64,000 nucleotides of DNA, taken from NCBI RefSeq assembly GCF_028769735.1, contig NC_088194.1:814319-878318 (forward strand), written 5' to 3'. The notes below the pieces were generated by a model. It worked only from the letters and a program-made list of their open reading frames with translations, did not search any database and was not told the origin of the DNA. This document shows, in pieces, positions 30,301 through 41,600 of this stretch (the first letter of the stretch is position 1; each line of letters opens with the position of its first letter). This DNA is from Zonotrichia leucophrys gambelii (Eukaryota; Chordata; Aves; Passeriformes; Passerellidae). The position numbers and the translations under genes are program-made.

Positions 30301-33300
30301 ATCCTGAAAGCTCCTGAGATCCACTGAGAGCCCCTGAGAGTCCCTGAGAGCCCCCGAGAGCCCCTACACATTGAAATATTACCAATCTAGCTGGACAGGA
30401 CATGCTTGAGCTTGTCTGGCCCTTGGTGCTGAACCAAAAAGTGGCAACTGTGGTGTTTCACCCCACAGACACTTTGGGCTGGCTGGGTGTGTGGTGTTTC
30501 GCCCCACAGACACTTTGGGCTGGCTGGGTGCTGCACTGGGCCCGTGGGGACAATTCCAGGCCTGCAGGAGCTCTGGTGGTGCTGGGATGGAGCTTCCCCC
30601 CATAACAGGGGCTGCTCCTCAGGTTTCCCTCTGTGGAGAAGCTTTAAGGTGATGGTGAAGGAAAGGAGTCGGCTCTGATGGAGGGTTTGGATCCAGAGCT
30701 TTATTCTCTGAATGCAGCACCAGCTCCATCAGAACTCCCTGAGCCCGTGGCTGCTGCTCCTTTAACCCAGGGAAGGGGCAGGGAGCCACCAAGCAGGGAC
30801 AAAGGGACAAAGGACACCCGGATGGCCCAGTGCCCCCCAGGGGTTTGAATGTGCCAATCACTCAATTCCTTCTGGAATTCCAGGACTGACAGACAGTGCT
30901 GGGAGGGGAAAGGAGAGGTGACTGACACACCTGGGAGGGGATTATCAGGGGAGGGACCCGAGGGACACACAACACCTGCAGCCATCCGGGGGATTTTCCC
31001 AAGGGAAAGCCAAGCATCACCAAAGCCGGGTTTGGAAGCCACCCTGGCTAACAGGAGCACGGAGCCAGCGCCCAGCTGGGTGTGCCCTGAGCACGCAGCC
31101 ATCCCGACAGCTCTCTGCTCTCCCCGCAGAAGGACGAGCCCCGAGGGCGGCCACAGGGTGATGCTGCTCATTCCCCAGTGAGCCAAACAGCGGCCACGCT
31201 CCCGGAGCACAGCCCCGTGTCCCTGGAGCCCCCCAGAGCCGAGGTAATGGGGCGGGGGGGATGGAGGCACTGCCCAGGGACAGGATGGGGCAGTGACATC
31301 CACTCCCACCATCACCTGTGCCAGGGCAGGGGGGATGGAGGCACTGCCCAAGGACAGGATGGGAGGGATGGGATGCAATGACACCCACTGCCACCCTCAC
31401 CTATGCCAGGGCAGGGGAATGGAGGCACTGCCAAGGACAGGATAGGAGGGGTGGGATGCAGTGACACCCACTCCCACCCTCACCTCCGCCCTGTCCCATC
31501 TCCCCCCAGGCTCCGCCGTCTCTCCCTGCCAAGAGCAGTTCCCGGGGAGCAGCTCGGGGGCTGCAGAGCCCCTCCAGCAGCGCCGCAGCCCCTGAAGCTC
31601 CCTATGCCCAGGTGCAGAGCCCCTCCAGCAGAGCCGCAGCCCCCGAGGCTCCCTACGCCCAGGTGCACAAGGAATCCGCCCGCCCCGAGCCCCCCGAGGC
31701 CAAGTACCAGCAGCTCATGCGCTTCCACGTCTACGCTGAGCCCCGCGAGGAGATCGAGCCCAGCCCCACCAAAGCCCAGGAGCCCATCCCAGGAGGACCC
31801 CCCACCCCTGAGGGACCCCCCATTCCCGAGGAGCCCATCCCGTTCTACGCCATGGCCCGCGGCTGGAGGCCCCGTGGCAGCCCTGAGGAGAACATCTACT
31901 CCGAGGTGGCTCTGGCTGGGCAGGGTGTGCCTGCCCGGCCCCCCAAAGCCCCCCAAAACGCCTTCTCCACGCTGCCCCCCAAAGGCCGGCCCCACCGGCG
32001 GCTCTTCCGCAGCGTTTCCAGCCAGGACTGCAGGAGGAGGCAGCACTCGGGGGCTCCCAGCACCACGGACAGGGAGGACAGAGGAGCTCCCAGCACGGGC
32101 ACACAGGTGGGTGCATCCCCAAGGCAGCTCCAGAGCTCAGCCCCAACACGAGTGAAAGCTCCTGGAGTCTGGGGGATCGGGGTTTGCTCCACACCAGGAG
32201 CACAGGGAACCTGCAATGGTTCGGGTTGGAAAGAAGCCCATCCTATTCCACCCTCTGCCAGGGGCAGGGACACCTTCCATGATGCTCCAAGCCCTGTCCA
32301 AGCTGGCCTGGAACACTTCAGGGATGGGGCAACCACAGCTTCTCTGGGCAACTTGTGCCAGGGCCTCATCACCCTTACAGAGAAGAATTCTTTCCCAATA
32401 TCCCATCTAACCCTTCCCTCCGGCAAGAATTCCTTCCCAATATCCCACCTATCCCTGGCACTGGGAGGCCATTCCTGCCCAATATCCCATCCAACCCTTC
32501 CTTCTGGCATTGGGAAGAATTCCTTCCCAATATCCCACCTATCTCTGGCAGTGGGAGGCCATTCCTTCCCAATATCCATCCAACCCTTCCCTCTGGCATT
32601 GGGAAGAATTCCTTCCCAATATCCCACCTATTTGTGACACTGTGAAGAATTCCTTCCCAATATCCCATCCAACCCTTCCTTCTGGCATTGGGAAGAATTC
32701 CTTCCCAATATCCCACCTATCTCTGGCAGTGGGAGGCCATTCCTTCCCAATATCCCATCCATCCCTGCCCTCTGCAGTGGGAAGAATTCCTTCCCAATAT
32801 CCCACCTATCCCTGGCACTGTGAAGAATCCCTCCCTAATATCCCACCTAACCCTTCCCTCTAGCAGTGGGAAGAATTCCTTCCCAATATCCCACCTATCC
32901 CTGGCACTGTGAAGAATTCCTCCCCAATATCCCACCTAACCCTTCCCTGTGGCAGTGGGAAGAATTCCTCCTCAATATCCCACCTATCTCTGGCAGTGGG
33001 AGGCCATTCCTTCCCAATATCCCACCTATCTCTGGCACTGGGAATAATTTCTCCCCAATATCCCATCCATCCCTGCCCTCTGGCACTGGGAATAATTCCT
33101 CCCCAAAACCCCACCTATCCCTGGCAGCAAGAACCATTCCCCCTTACCCTGTCACTCCAATTCCCTACAAAAACTGAGTCCCTGACCCAAAGCCAAGGGC
33201 TGGGAGGCTGAAACACCAACCCTGTGCTGTTTCCTGGCTCTCAATTCCCTCTCCTTTGGGATCCCCCAGGTTGTGCTGAGCCCAGAGCTGGAGCTGGAGC

Positions 33301-33392
33301 TGGATGACCCCGTGTACAGCAGGAGCACCCCCAGGGACCTGCAGCCCATGGCTGAGAATGTGTATGAGCAGCTGCCTGGGGACTGCTCCTAA
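27379..33392 (+). CDS. SH2D2A: SH2 domain-containing protein 2A (T-cell specific adaptor, TSAd)
   Basis: Cytoplasmic adaptor; in mammals it links Lck/Itk and VEGFR2 signalling. Exons: 27379-27525, 28280-28446, 28568-28657, 29392-29563, 31130-31243, 31510-32106, 33270-33392, totalling 1410 nt, 469 residues, all in frame; human is 389. The first exon uses donor GTAGGA after 27525, because the GTGAGG after 27421 would break the frame. The SH2 domain runs from WFHGFISRR through FLVRFSES to the helix in exon 4. The tail is proline-rich with tyrosine motifs APYAQV (twice), EPIPFYAMARG and ENIYSEV; the last two match conserved human tail motifs. The tail is longer than in human partly because of an internal duplication (31560-31665). 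The orthologue is supported by position beside PRCC. HSH2D or SH2D7 are less likely alternatives. Confidence 0.92.
27605..28222 (-). mobile_element. Probable solo ERV LTR in SH2D2A intron 1
   Basis: Read on minus from about 28222 it begins TGTCAGGAGCCAGG and carries AATAAA (in TAAAATAAACAACC) towards the other end near 27715. This layout resembles a songbird ERV LTR. It is inserted against SH2D2A transcription. The left boundary is uncertain. Confidence 0.65.
28700..29391. repeat. TGCCA/TGCTG/TGCCG pentanucleotide array in SH2D2A intron 3
   Basis: Interrupted array filling the intron. Inside it, around 28964-29044, is a second copy of the exon 3 end with its donor and flank; the 5-bp array restarts after that copy. 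Confidence 0.92.
29580..30372. repeat. 10-bp CCTGAGAGAT minisatellite in SH2D2A intron 4
   Basis: About 75 units with phase slips, starting only about 15 bp after the exon 4 donor. Confidence 0.93.
30373..31129 (+). other. Remainder of SH2D2A intron 4
   Basis: Unique sequence with one direct duplication: CCCCACAGACACTTTGGGCT and its flank occur at about 30460 and 30502. Nothing else recognised. Confidence 0.5.
32213..32400 (-). mobile_element. CR1 LINE 3' fragment in SH2D2A intron 6
   Basis: Reads as reverse-complement CR1: AATGGTTCGGGTTGGAAAG, then GGGGCAACCACAGCTTCTCT, then AGAAGAATTCTTTCCCAATA. Its right-hand edge runs directly into the adjacent minisatellite. Confidence 0.85.
32383..33125. 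repeat. CR1-derived minisatellite in SH2D2A intron 6
   Basis: About 15 units of roughly 40-50 bp built on GAATTCCTTCCCAATATCCC, the same words as the edge of the CR1 fragment ending at 32400. Alternating CTGGCACTG and GGGAGGCCATTCC spacers show higher-order structure. Confidence 0.9.
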
Positions 33393-33596
33393 ATCACCTG
33401 GGCAGCACCTGGATCCTGGCAGGAGCAACCTCAGCCTCCCCATCACTGCAGGAAGCCCTTGGCCCTGGGAGGAGCTCCAAGGATGCTGTTGGCCCCAGCT
33501 GGCAGTGCCAACCTGCTCCTCCAACTTCCCATCCCTGCTGGACAGCACAGGGAGAGCCTGACCTTACCCATGAACACATTCCAAGAGACTTCTGGT

Positions 33597-33602
33597 AATA
33601 AA
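33597..33602 (+). terminator. SH2D2A poly(A) signal
   Basis: AATAAA about 205 nt after the stop codon; first canonical signal downstream. Confidence 0.75.
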
Positions 33603-33619
33603 ATGAGGGGAAAAGACTG

Positions 33620-35320
33620 TTACTGGAAAAACAGGGATGGGTTTGGCACAGTTGGTGCATGCACTTGGATATTCAATTGGTCAGAAACTGGGAAAAAGGC
33701 TACAGGTAAAACAGGGATGGGTTTGGCACAGTTGGTGCATGCACTTGGATATTAAATTGGTCAGAAATTGCAGTGATGCTACACTGAACCTCCCCAAGCC
33801 CTGCCTGCTTCCTCAGCCACAAGATTTGGGATGACAGCACTGTCCCAGGGCTGTCCTGTGGGGCACAAACCCTGCAGAGCCACAGTGGGGCTGGGCAGTG
33901 CCAGAGGTGCTCCCAGAACAGGGAGCCAGGATGGCCAAACCATGGCTTGGAGGGAAAAGGAGGGTTGGGGGATTGTAGCTGTTTTATCTCTGGGAAAATC
34001 CACTTCTGACCTTTCAGAGACCTGAATTTTGTTGGTCTCAGAGGGCTGAAAGTGGAACAGGAGCCCTTGGAACTTCCCTTGGTGCTAAAGCCAAGCCATA
34101 ACCCCAAGGAGAAATGGAAAGGGGAACGTGGCAGTTCCAGCCCCCACAGTGCAAAATCCCCTGGCCAAGAGGGTACCTGGATGAGGATCTGAGCCCCTGG
34201 TGATGGAAACAGGGCTGGGTGGGTTCATTTAGAAATATATTCCTTCAGCAAATCTCTCCTGGGAGGATTTCACTGTACATACAAGATAGGAATAAATTAC
34301 TCAACAGTAACTTTATTCTGATCATTCAAATACTCAAAACAGGCTCTGCAAAGTACTAAACATACAGGGAGCTAAACTAAAAAATGAGATTAGTTTAAAA
34401 TGTTCTAAGAAAAGACTTCAGTCATGGGGGTTTGCCTGTTTTTAAGAGGTAACATGGGAGAAAAACCACCTCTTGGGAGTTCTTCTTACCAGAATAACAA
34501 ATATTGGCCATTTGAGCCAAATAAAACCCAGATTGGTGGGAATATAAGTTAAATAACCAGGTCAGCTCTCTGCTCCCTTCAGCATCACCAAAGTGATGCC
34601 ACAGATTTGGATCCATGGATTGGGCCAGCAGAGCTGCACAGGATTTGCAGTCGCATCACCTTGACAGAATTCCTTAAATAAAAATAAAAAAAAGGTTTGA
34701 TTTGAAGAAATTAGGGCTGGGCAGTCTCCTCTTCCCAGCCAGGAGGGTAAAGTCAACACTTAATTGAAACAGAATTGATACAAACAAGCTGGAAAAAAAA
34801 AAAAAATTACAGTTGGCAGCTCTCCTCTGTGTGTGCCCAGAGGAAAGTGCAGAGCTCAGTCCCAGGCAGCCACACGAGGGACATTCACTTTGATGAGTCT
34901 GAGAACAGCCTGGGGCAGGACAGGAGGCCTTGGGCTGGGGGAGAAGGAAAGAGAAGGAAAAAGGAAGGAAAATATACATGCACACATGGCTCAGGGTAAC
35001 CCAAAGCCCTGAGTGTGCCAGGCAGGAGAACCTCCCCTCCACGTGTGGTGCAGGTCAGGGGTGCCCCCTCAGCATGGCTCAGCCTGTGGAGCCCAGAGCA
35101 GAAACACCCAATTAAAAACCAGGATATCAAAATTCTTCAAAATTATTGACATGAGAGGAGTGCTGGAGCAGCCCAGACACGAGGAAACAGCTGTGAGGAC
35201 ACCTTAAAGGTAAGGACCAAAAGAAAAATTCCAAAGCCAGGCTTGCTCTTGGAACTCACCGTGTTTTAGAAAGGAAAACGACATTCTCAATGCACAGCAA
35301 GTCCAAGAGAGGAGCAAAGT
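33620..35320. other. SH2D2A-PRCC intergenic region
   Basis: Convergent intergenic DNA. It has an ~83-bp direct duplication (33628-33702 and 33712-33772: GGCACAGTTGGTGCATGCAC in both). Nothing else coding is recognised. A second minus-strand AATAAA near 34312 could extend PRCC transcripts. Confidence 0.6.
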
Positions 35321-35332
35321 GGGAACTGGGAG

Positions 35333-35338
35333 TTTATT
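35333..35338 (-). terminator. PRCC poly(A) signal (candidate)
   Basis: AATAAA on minus, about 310 nt after the PRCC stop codon. Confidence 0.55.
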
Positions 35339-35645
35339 GAGCCTCTGCTGAAGGGTCAGGAGGCCCAGCCTGTTCCCTCAGCACAGGAGCTGCAGCCTCA
35401 CACCCAGCACGTTCCCCGTGGTGCCTCAGGACCGTCCTTGGCCGCTGGGAACCTTCCACATTTACAAGGAGGGAGGGGAAGGATTTACAGCTGGAGTTTC
35501 AGGACCTGCTTGCAATGCCCCTTCTTCTGCCAGGCCAGGGAGTGCAGTGTCCTCCCAGCTCCATGCTGGGGCCTGGCTGATCTCCAGGAGCCCAGCAGAC
35601 ACCGGACACAGCAGGTGACAGCAGCCAAAAAGCAGGACAGATGTG

Positions 35646-38600
35646 TCAGAATCCGTACTTGGCTTGAGTCTGCCTTCTGCTGAGCTTGTTTTCAGACCAT
35701 GTGTTTTTCAGTTCCAGCTCCCTCTCCTTGGCCTGCAGAGATGGAGAGGATGCTGTTAAACCCTGTGTGTGTTTCAGTGACTCAGCAGCATTCCTGCCTC
35801 ATGTGGATTAGGGAGCCCTTCAGCCCAGAAGCCTCGTTACAGGGCTCTGCACAATCATCCTGACAGAAGCCTGGATTAATTGGGATGCACAGGCATTTCA
35901 TTGATGCTGAAAAGCAGCTTCTCGTGGGGACAGGGGTTTGCACAATCATCCTGACACAGGCCTGGATTAATTGGGATGCACAGGCATTTCATTGATGCTG
36001 AAAAGCAGCTTCTCATGGGGATGGGCTCAGCAGCCAAGCTCGGGGCAGAATCCAGGACAGGATCCCAGGGCCTCAGAACGTGCAGGGAGGGAAAAGCAAA
36101 GCTGAAAGCTCAGGACTGGGAGCCCCTCAGCTGAAAGATCAGGACTGGGAGCCCCTCAGCTGAAATCTCAGGACTGGGAGCCCCTCAGCCCAAAGCTCAG
36201 GACTGGGAGGCCCTCAGATGGAAGATCAGGACTGGGAGCCCCTCAGATTCAGCCCCAGGGCAGAATACAGGACAGGATCCCAAGGCCTCAGAACATGCAG
36301 GAAGGGAAAAGCAAAGCTGAAAGCTCAGGACTGGGAGGCCCTCAGGTGGAAGATCAGGACTGGGAGCCCCTCAGCTGAAGTCTCAGGACTGGGAGCCCCT
36401 CAGCCCAAAGCTCAGGACTGGGAGCCCCTCAGCTGAAAGCTCAGGACTGGGAGCCCCTCAGATTCAGCCCTGGGGCAGAATCCAGGACAGGATCCCAAGG
36501 CCTCAGAACATGCAGGGAGGGAAAAGCAAAGCTGAAATCTCAGGATTGGGATCCCCTCAGGGCCAGGACTCACTTCTGACCCCACTGGGTCTCACCAGAG
36601 GGTTCTCAGGGCCAGCCCCTGGCACCCCATCAGCTCACACACCACAGGGAGGGCACTCACCTGGTGGATCAGGTATGTGATCTGGTGTTTTCTCCTCTGC
36701 TGTCCTGTGGGCTGATCTCCTTTTTTCTGGAAAAGCAGGAAGGGGTGAATTGTTCAGCCTGGAGAGGTGCCTGCACAGAGCCATCCCAAGCATTTGTTCC
36801 CCATTAAACTGCAGATTCCTGGGGCTGAAACACTTCCTGGCTGGCCCTCCCCACCCACATGCTGTGTTCTGAGGAACTCCACTGCTCTCACATGTCATTA
36901 TTTACCCTCCCTGGTGAGTGCCCAGCACCCAGCACAGCTCCAGCAGGATTTGGGCACTGAGCAGAGACTCCCTCACCCTCACCTTGCTGAATGACTTCAT
37001 GGTCTTCTCCTCTGTCAAGGATTTGGTCAGCCACTGCTGGGCCCCGCTCAGCTGGTCGTCACCTTTGATGTCCACAAAGTTGATCTCCTCCCTCCCACGA
37101 TTCCTCTTGCCCTGCAGACGTTTGAACTGAAGGAAGAACACAAGAGCTGCAATTACACCCAGCACTGACCTGACACCAGGCACAGCAAACACTTTTCCAG
37201 CTGGGGTTTTGATCTTTTGGAGATTTTCAGCATGTTGTACATCGGAGTATCTAAAACTACTCAGCATCAAGGTTATAATTTCATTTTCCTATGCAGAAAG
37301 CAGCATTTGCTGCTGCTTCCAGACAGTGCCCATCCCTTGTGCTGGCATCTCCAAGCCTAGGGTTAGTTTGGGGCCTCTCATGACAAGATATTGAGGAGCT
37401 GGAGCATGTCCAGAGAAGCAAACAAAGCTGGGGAAGGGGCTGGAGCACCAGGGGAGGCTCAGGGGGGACATTCTGGCTCTGCACAATTCCCTGACAGGAG
37501 GGGACAACCAGTGAGCTCTGCTCCCAGGGAACAGGGACAGGACAAGAGAAAATGGCCTCAAGTTGTGCCAGGGTTAGATGAGGTTGGATATAGGGGAAAT
37601 TCCTCCACCCTGAGGGTTGTGCAGGCTGCAGTGGTGAAGTCCCCACCCCCAGAAGGATTTAAAAGCCACATGGATGTGGCACTTGGGGACATGGTTTAGT
37701 GCTGGGTGATGGTCTTGGAGGCCTTTTCCAACCTCAACAATTGATTCTATTCTGTATTTATCAGGTCTGCAGACCCAGCTGGAGCAGGACCCCACACATG
37801 CCCACAACACAGCATGAGGCACCCCCAGAAAAACCACCCAGCCCAAAGCCCTGGAAACCCAGGCAGTGCTGGGGGGCAGGAGTGGGGCTGCCAAGAGGCT
37901 CCTGAGTTCTGGCAGAGCTCAAAGCCAAATTGCACAGGATTTGGGGACAGAAAATCAGGTGCCAACCGCTTCGTCGTCGATGAAGGAGGAGTCGGTGCTG
38001 GTCTCCTGTGGTGAGGCCTGGGCTGGTTCCACCTCAGGGTAGTACCCACTGCTGTAGTAATCCTGGCAGGGAAAGAGGGAAATGGAAACCAGTTTGGCAT
38101 GAGAGCAATCCTGGAGTGGCACCAGGCACAGAGCGCCCCGTGGGCTGATTCCATCAGAGGGACAAAGCAACAAACACCCTGAGGGGCTTCTCACAAGGAG
38201 TGGCAGGACAAGGGGAATGGCTTCCCACTGCCAGGATGGGATATTGGGAAGGAATTCTTCCCAATTCTGCCCTTGCAGTGAGGTCCTGGCACAAGCTGCC
38301 CAGAGAAGCTGTGGCTGCCCCATCCCTGGCAGTGCTCAGTGCCAGGTTGGACAGGGCTTGGAGCAACCTGGGATAGTGGAAGGTTGGAACCCTGGGACTG
38401 GATGGGCTTTAAGGTCCTTTCCAACCCAAACCAGTCTGGGATTCTATTTATTAGAATTATTAGAAATAACCAGAGCTCAGACAGCAGCTCCAGTGAGCCC
38501 TGACTCTGCACCCTCACATGCAGGGCATTTTCACAGGAGTGCAGCTGTTAAACATCTGTCCAGCAAAGAACATCTCTCACAGTGTGGGAATCCCCTTGTG

Positions 38601-41600
38601 CCCAGTGGCTCCCTGTACCAGATAGCTTGGGCTGGATTCCCTGCCCTGAGCCCCAGGTACCTCACACAGGCTCCATTCCCTGCCCCATGTATTTCACAAA
38701 AGCTGCATTCCCTGTCCCATGCCCCAGGCACCTCACACAGGCCCCATTCCCTGCCCCATGTATTTCACAAAAGCTGCATTCCCTGTCCCATGTCCCAGGT
38801 ACCTCACACAGGCTGCATTCCCTGTCCCATGTCCCAGGCACCTCACACAGGCTGCATTCCCTGCCCAGGTAGCTCCCAAGGACTGCATTCCCTGTCCAGG
38901 TACCTCACACAGGCTGCATTACCTGCCCTGAGCCCCAGGTACCTCACACAGGCTGCATTCCTTGCCCTGTGCCCCAAGCACTTCACAAAGGCTGCATTCC
39001 CTGCTCAGGCACCACACACAGGCTGCATTCCCTGCCCAGGTAGCTCCCAAGGGCTGCATTCCCTGCCCTGTGCCCCAAGCACCTCACACAGGCTGCATTC
39101 CCTGCCCAGGCACCACACACAGGCTGCATTCCCTGTCCCATGTCCCAGGTACCTCACCCAGGCTGCATTCCCTGCCCAGGTAGCTCCCAGGGGCTGCATT
39201 CCCTGCCCTGTGCCCCAAGTAGCTCCCAAGGACTGCATTCCCTGCCCAGGTACCCCACATAGGCTGGATTCCCTGCCCCATGTCCCAGACACCTCACACA
39301 GGCTGCATTCCCTGCCCAGGTACCTCACACAGGCTGCATTCCTTGCCCTGTGTCCCAGATATCTCACACAGGCTGCATTCTCTGCCCAGGCACCCCACAC
39401 AGCCTGCATTCCCTGCCCCATGTCCCAGGTATCTCCCAAGGACTGCATTCCCTGTCCAGGCACCTCACACAGGCTGCATTCCCTGCCCAGGTAGCTCCCA
39501 AGGGCTGCATTCCCTGCCCTGTGCCCCAAGCACCTCACAAAGGCTGCATTCCCTGCCCAGGCACCTCACACAGGCTGCATTCCCTGCCCAGGTAGCTCCC
39601 AAGGACTGCATTCCCTGCCCTGTGCCCCAAGCACCTCACACAGGCCCCATTCCCTGCCCAGGTAGCTCCCAAGGGCCGCATTCCCTGCCCTGTGCCCCAA
39701 GCACCTCACAAAGGCTGCATTCCCTGCCCAGGCACCACACACAGGCTGCATTCCCTGTCCCATGTCCCAGGTACCTCACCCAGGCTGCATTCCCTGCCCA
39801 GGTAGCTCCCAGGGGCTGCATTCCCTGCCCTGTGCCCCAGGTATCTCACACAGGCTGCATTCCCTGCCCAGGCACCTCACACAGGCTGCATTCCCTGCCC
39901 TGTGCCCCAAGCACCTCACACAGGCTGCATTCCCTGCCCAGGTACCTCACACAGGCTGCATTCCCTGCCCTGTGCCCCAAGCACCTCACACAGGCTGCAT
40001 TCCCTGCCCAGGCACCCCACACAGCCTGCACTCCCAGCAGCAGCCCCCAGTACCCAACTGGAGCCCCTCAATCACCTCCTCAAAGCCCTCCCCTCCCCTC
40101 TGGCCAACAAACCCACCTGGTAGTACCCCCCAGGCTCTCCATAGGCAGAGGGGAACTGCCCATAGGGCTGGCTGCTGTAGTCCTCAGTGGCTTTGGGTGC
40201 CCAGCTGTGCTGAACTCCACTGGAGCCCACCCCTGTCTTGAACTCCAGCGGGGCGTTCGCGGCCGCGTCCTGGAACTGCGGCTGCGGCTCCGTGCCAGGG
40301 GGAGGCTCCTCCAAGCCCGGGTACAGGTAGGGCTCGGTGCCCACGGTGCCAGGCTCGCTCTTGTCCGACAAGGAGAAGTAGTTCTCTGGCTGCACCTCCT
40401 CGTCGCTGTCCTCCTCCTCCTGGGTGATCTGCTTGGTCACCTGCAGCGCCGCGCTCTTGGCCGCCGCCTTGATGGCCGACGGGGACGGGGTGGTGGGCAC
40501 GGCCGGCTTGGGCACGGCTTTGGGTTTGGAGGAAGAGCTGGGGGGCTTGGCAGGCTTGGAGTCAGAGGAGTTTTCTCCTGCTTTCCTGGAGAAGGCGTAG
40601 GGCAGGAGCAAGCGGTTGGTCTCTTTCACTGGCGTGTTTTTGGGCTGAGGGAGCAGAGCGGACAAGCCGGAGCCCTCGCTGCGTCCCTGGTGATGTCCAC
40701 GCAGGACAAATGGATCAGAGAAAGGAAAGAAGGAGATTATTCACTTTTCATTACTTCCTTACAGTTATCCCCCTCAATTCTAACACTTTCTCACTGCTTG
40801 GCCATTCTGCACTGGCTAAAACCCCTGGGAGGAGTTCTGAAGGGAAATGTGGCAAATATCTATCCAAGGTGATCAGTGTGGATGATTGAGACAAGGTGAT
40901 GAGTGGGGACAAATGGATCCCAGAAAGAAAAAAGGCAGATTATTCACTTTTCCTTTCTAATTATTTCCCCCAATTCTAACACTTTTTGTGGGTTTCTCAC
41001 TGCTTGGCTGTTCTCACTGCATAAAAACCCTGGGGGGGAGTTTCAAAGGGAAATGTGAATGTTGCAAATATCTGCCCAATTCATAAATTAGTGCCTCTTT
41101 AGCCAAGACTTAAATTGGTGAAAGTGCCCAAAAGAAAGGACTTGAAAACCCACAGGATTTCAGGAATATTCCTAAAGGCATGAGGTAATCAGTGTGGAGA
41201 GTGTGGACAATTTACACAAGGTGATCAGTGTGGACAAACGGATCCCAGAAAGAAAATAGGCAGATTATTCACTTTTCATGACTTCCTGACAATTATCCCC
41301 CCCAATTCTAACACTTCTTGTGGGTTTCTCACTGCTTGGCCACTCTGAATGCACTGCACAAAAAGCCAGGGGGATTCTGAAGGGAATTGTTGCAAATATC
41401 GGCCCAATTCAAATATCTGCCCAAGGTGTTCAGTGTGGATGATTTACACAAGGAGATCAGTGTGGACAAATGGATCCCAGAAAGAAAATAGGCAGATTAT
41501 TCACTTTTCATGACTTACTGCCAATTATCCCTCTCCATTCTAACACCTCTTGTGGGTTTCTCACTGCTTGGCCACTCTGCACTGTATAAAAAGCCAGGGG

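Noticed and set aside
28329..30403. Cys/His-rich and Ser/Gly/Leu-rich long frames on both strands
   Set aside because: They are translations of pentanucleotide and 10-bp arrays in SH2D2A introns.
39280..40872. 530-codon + strand open frame
   Set aside because: Mostly the PRCC intron 3 minisatellite, then the antisense of PRCC exon 3.
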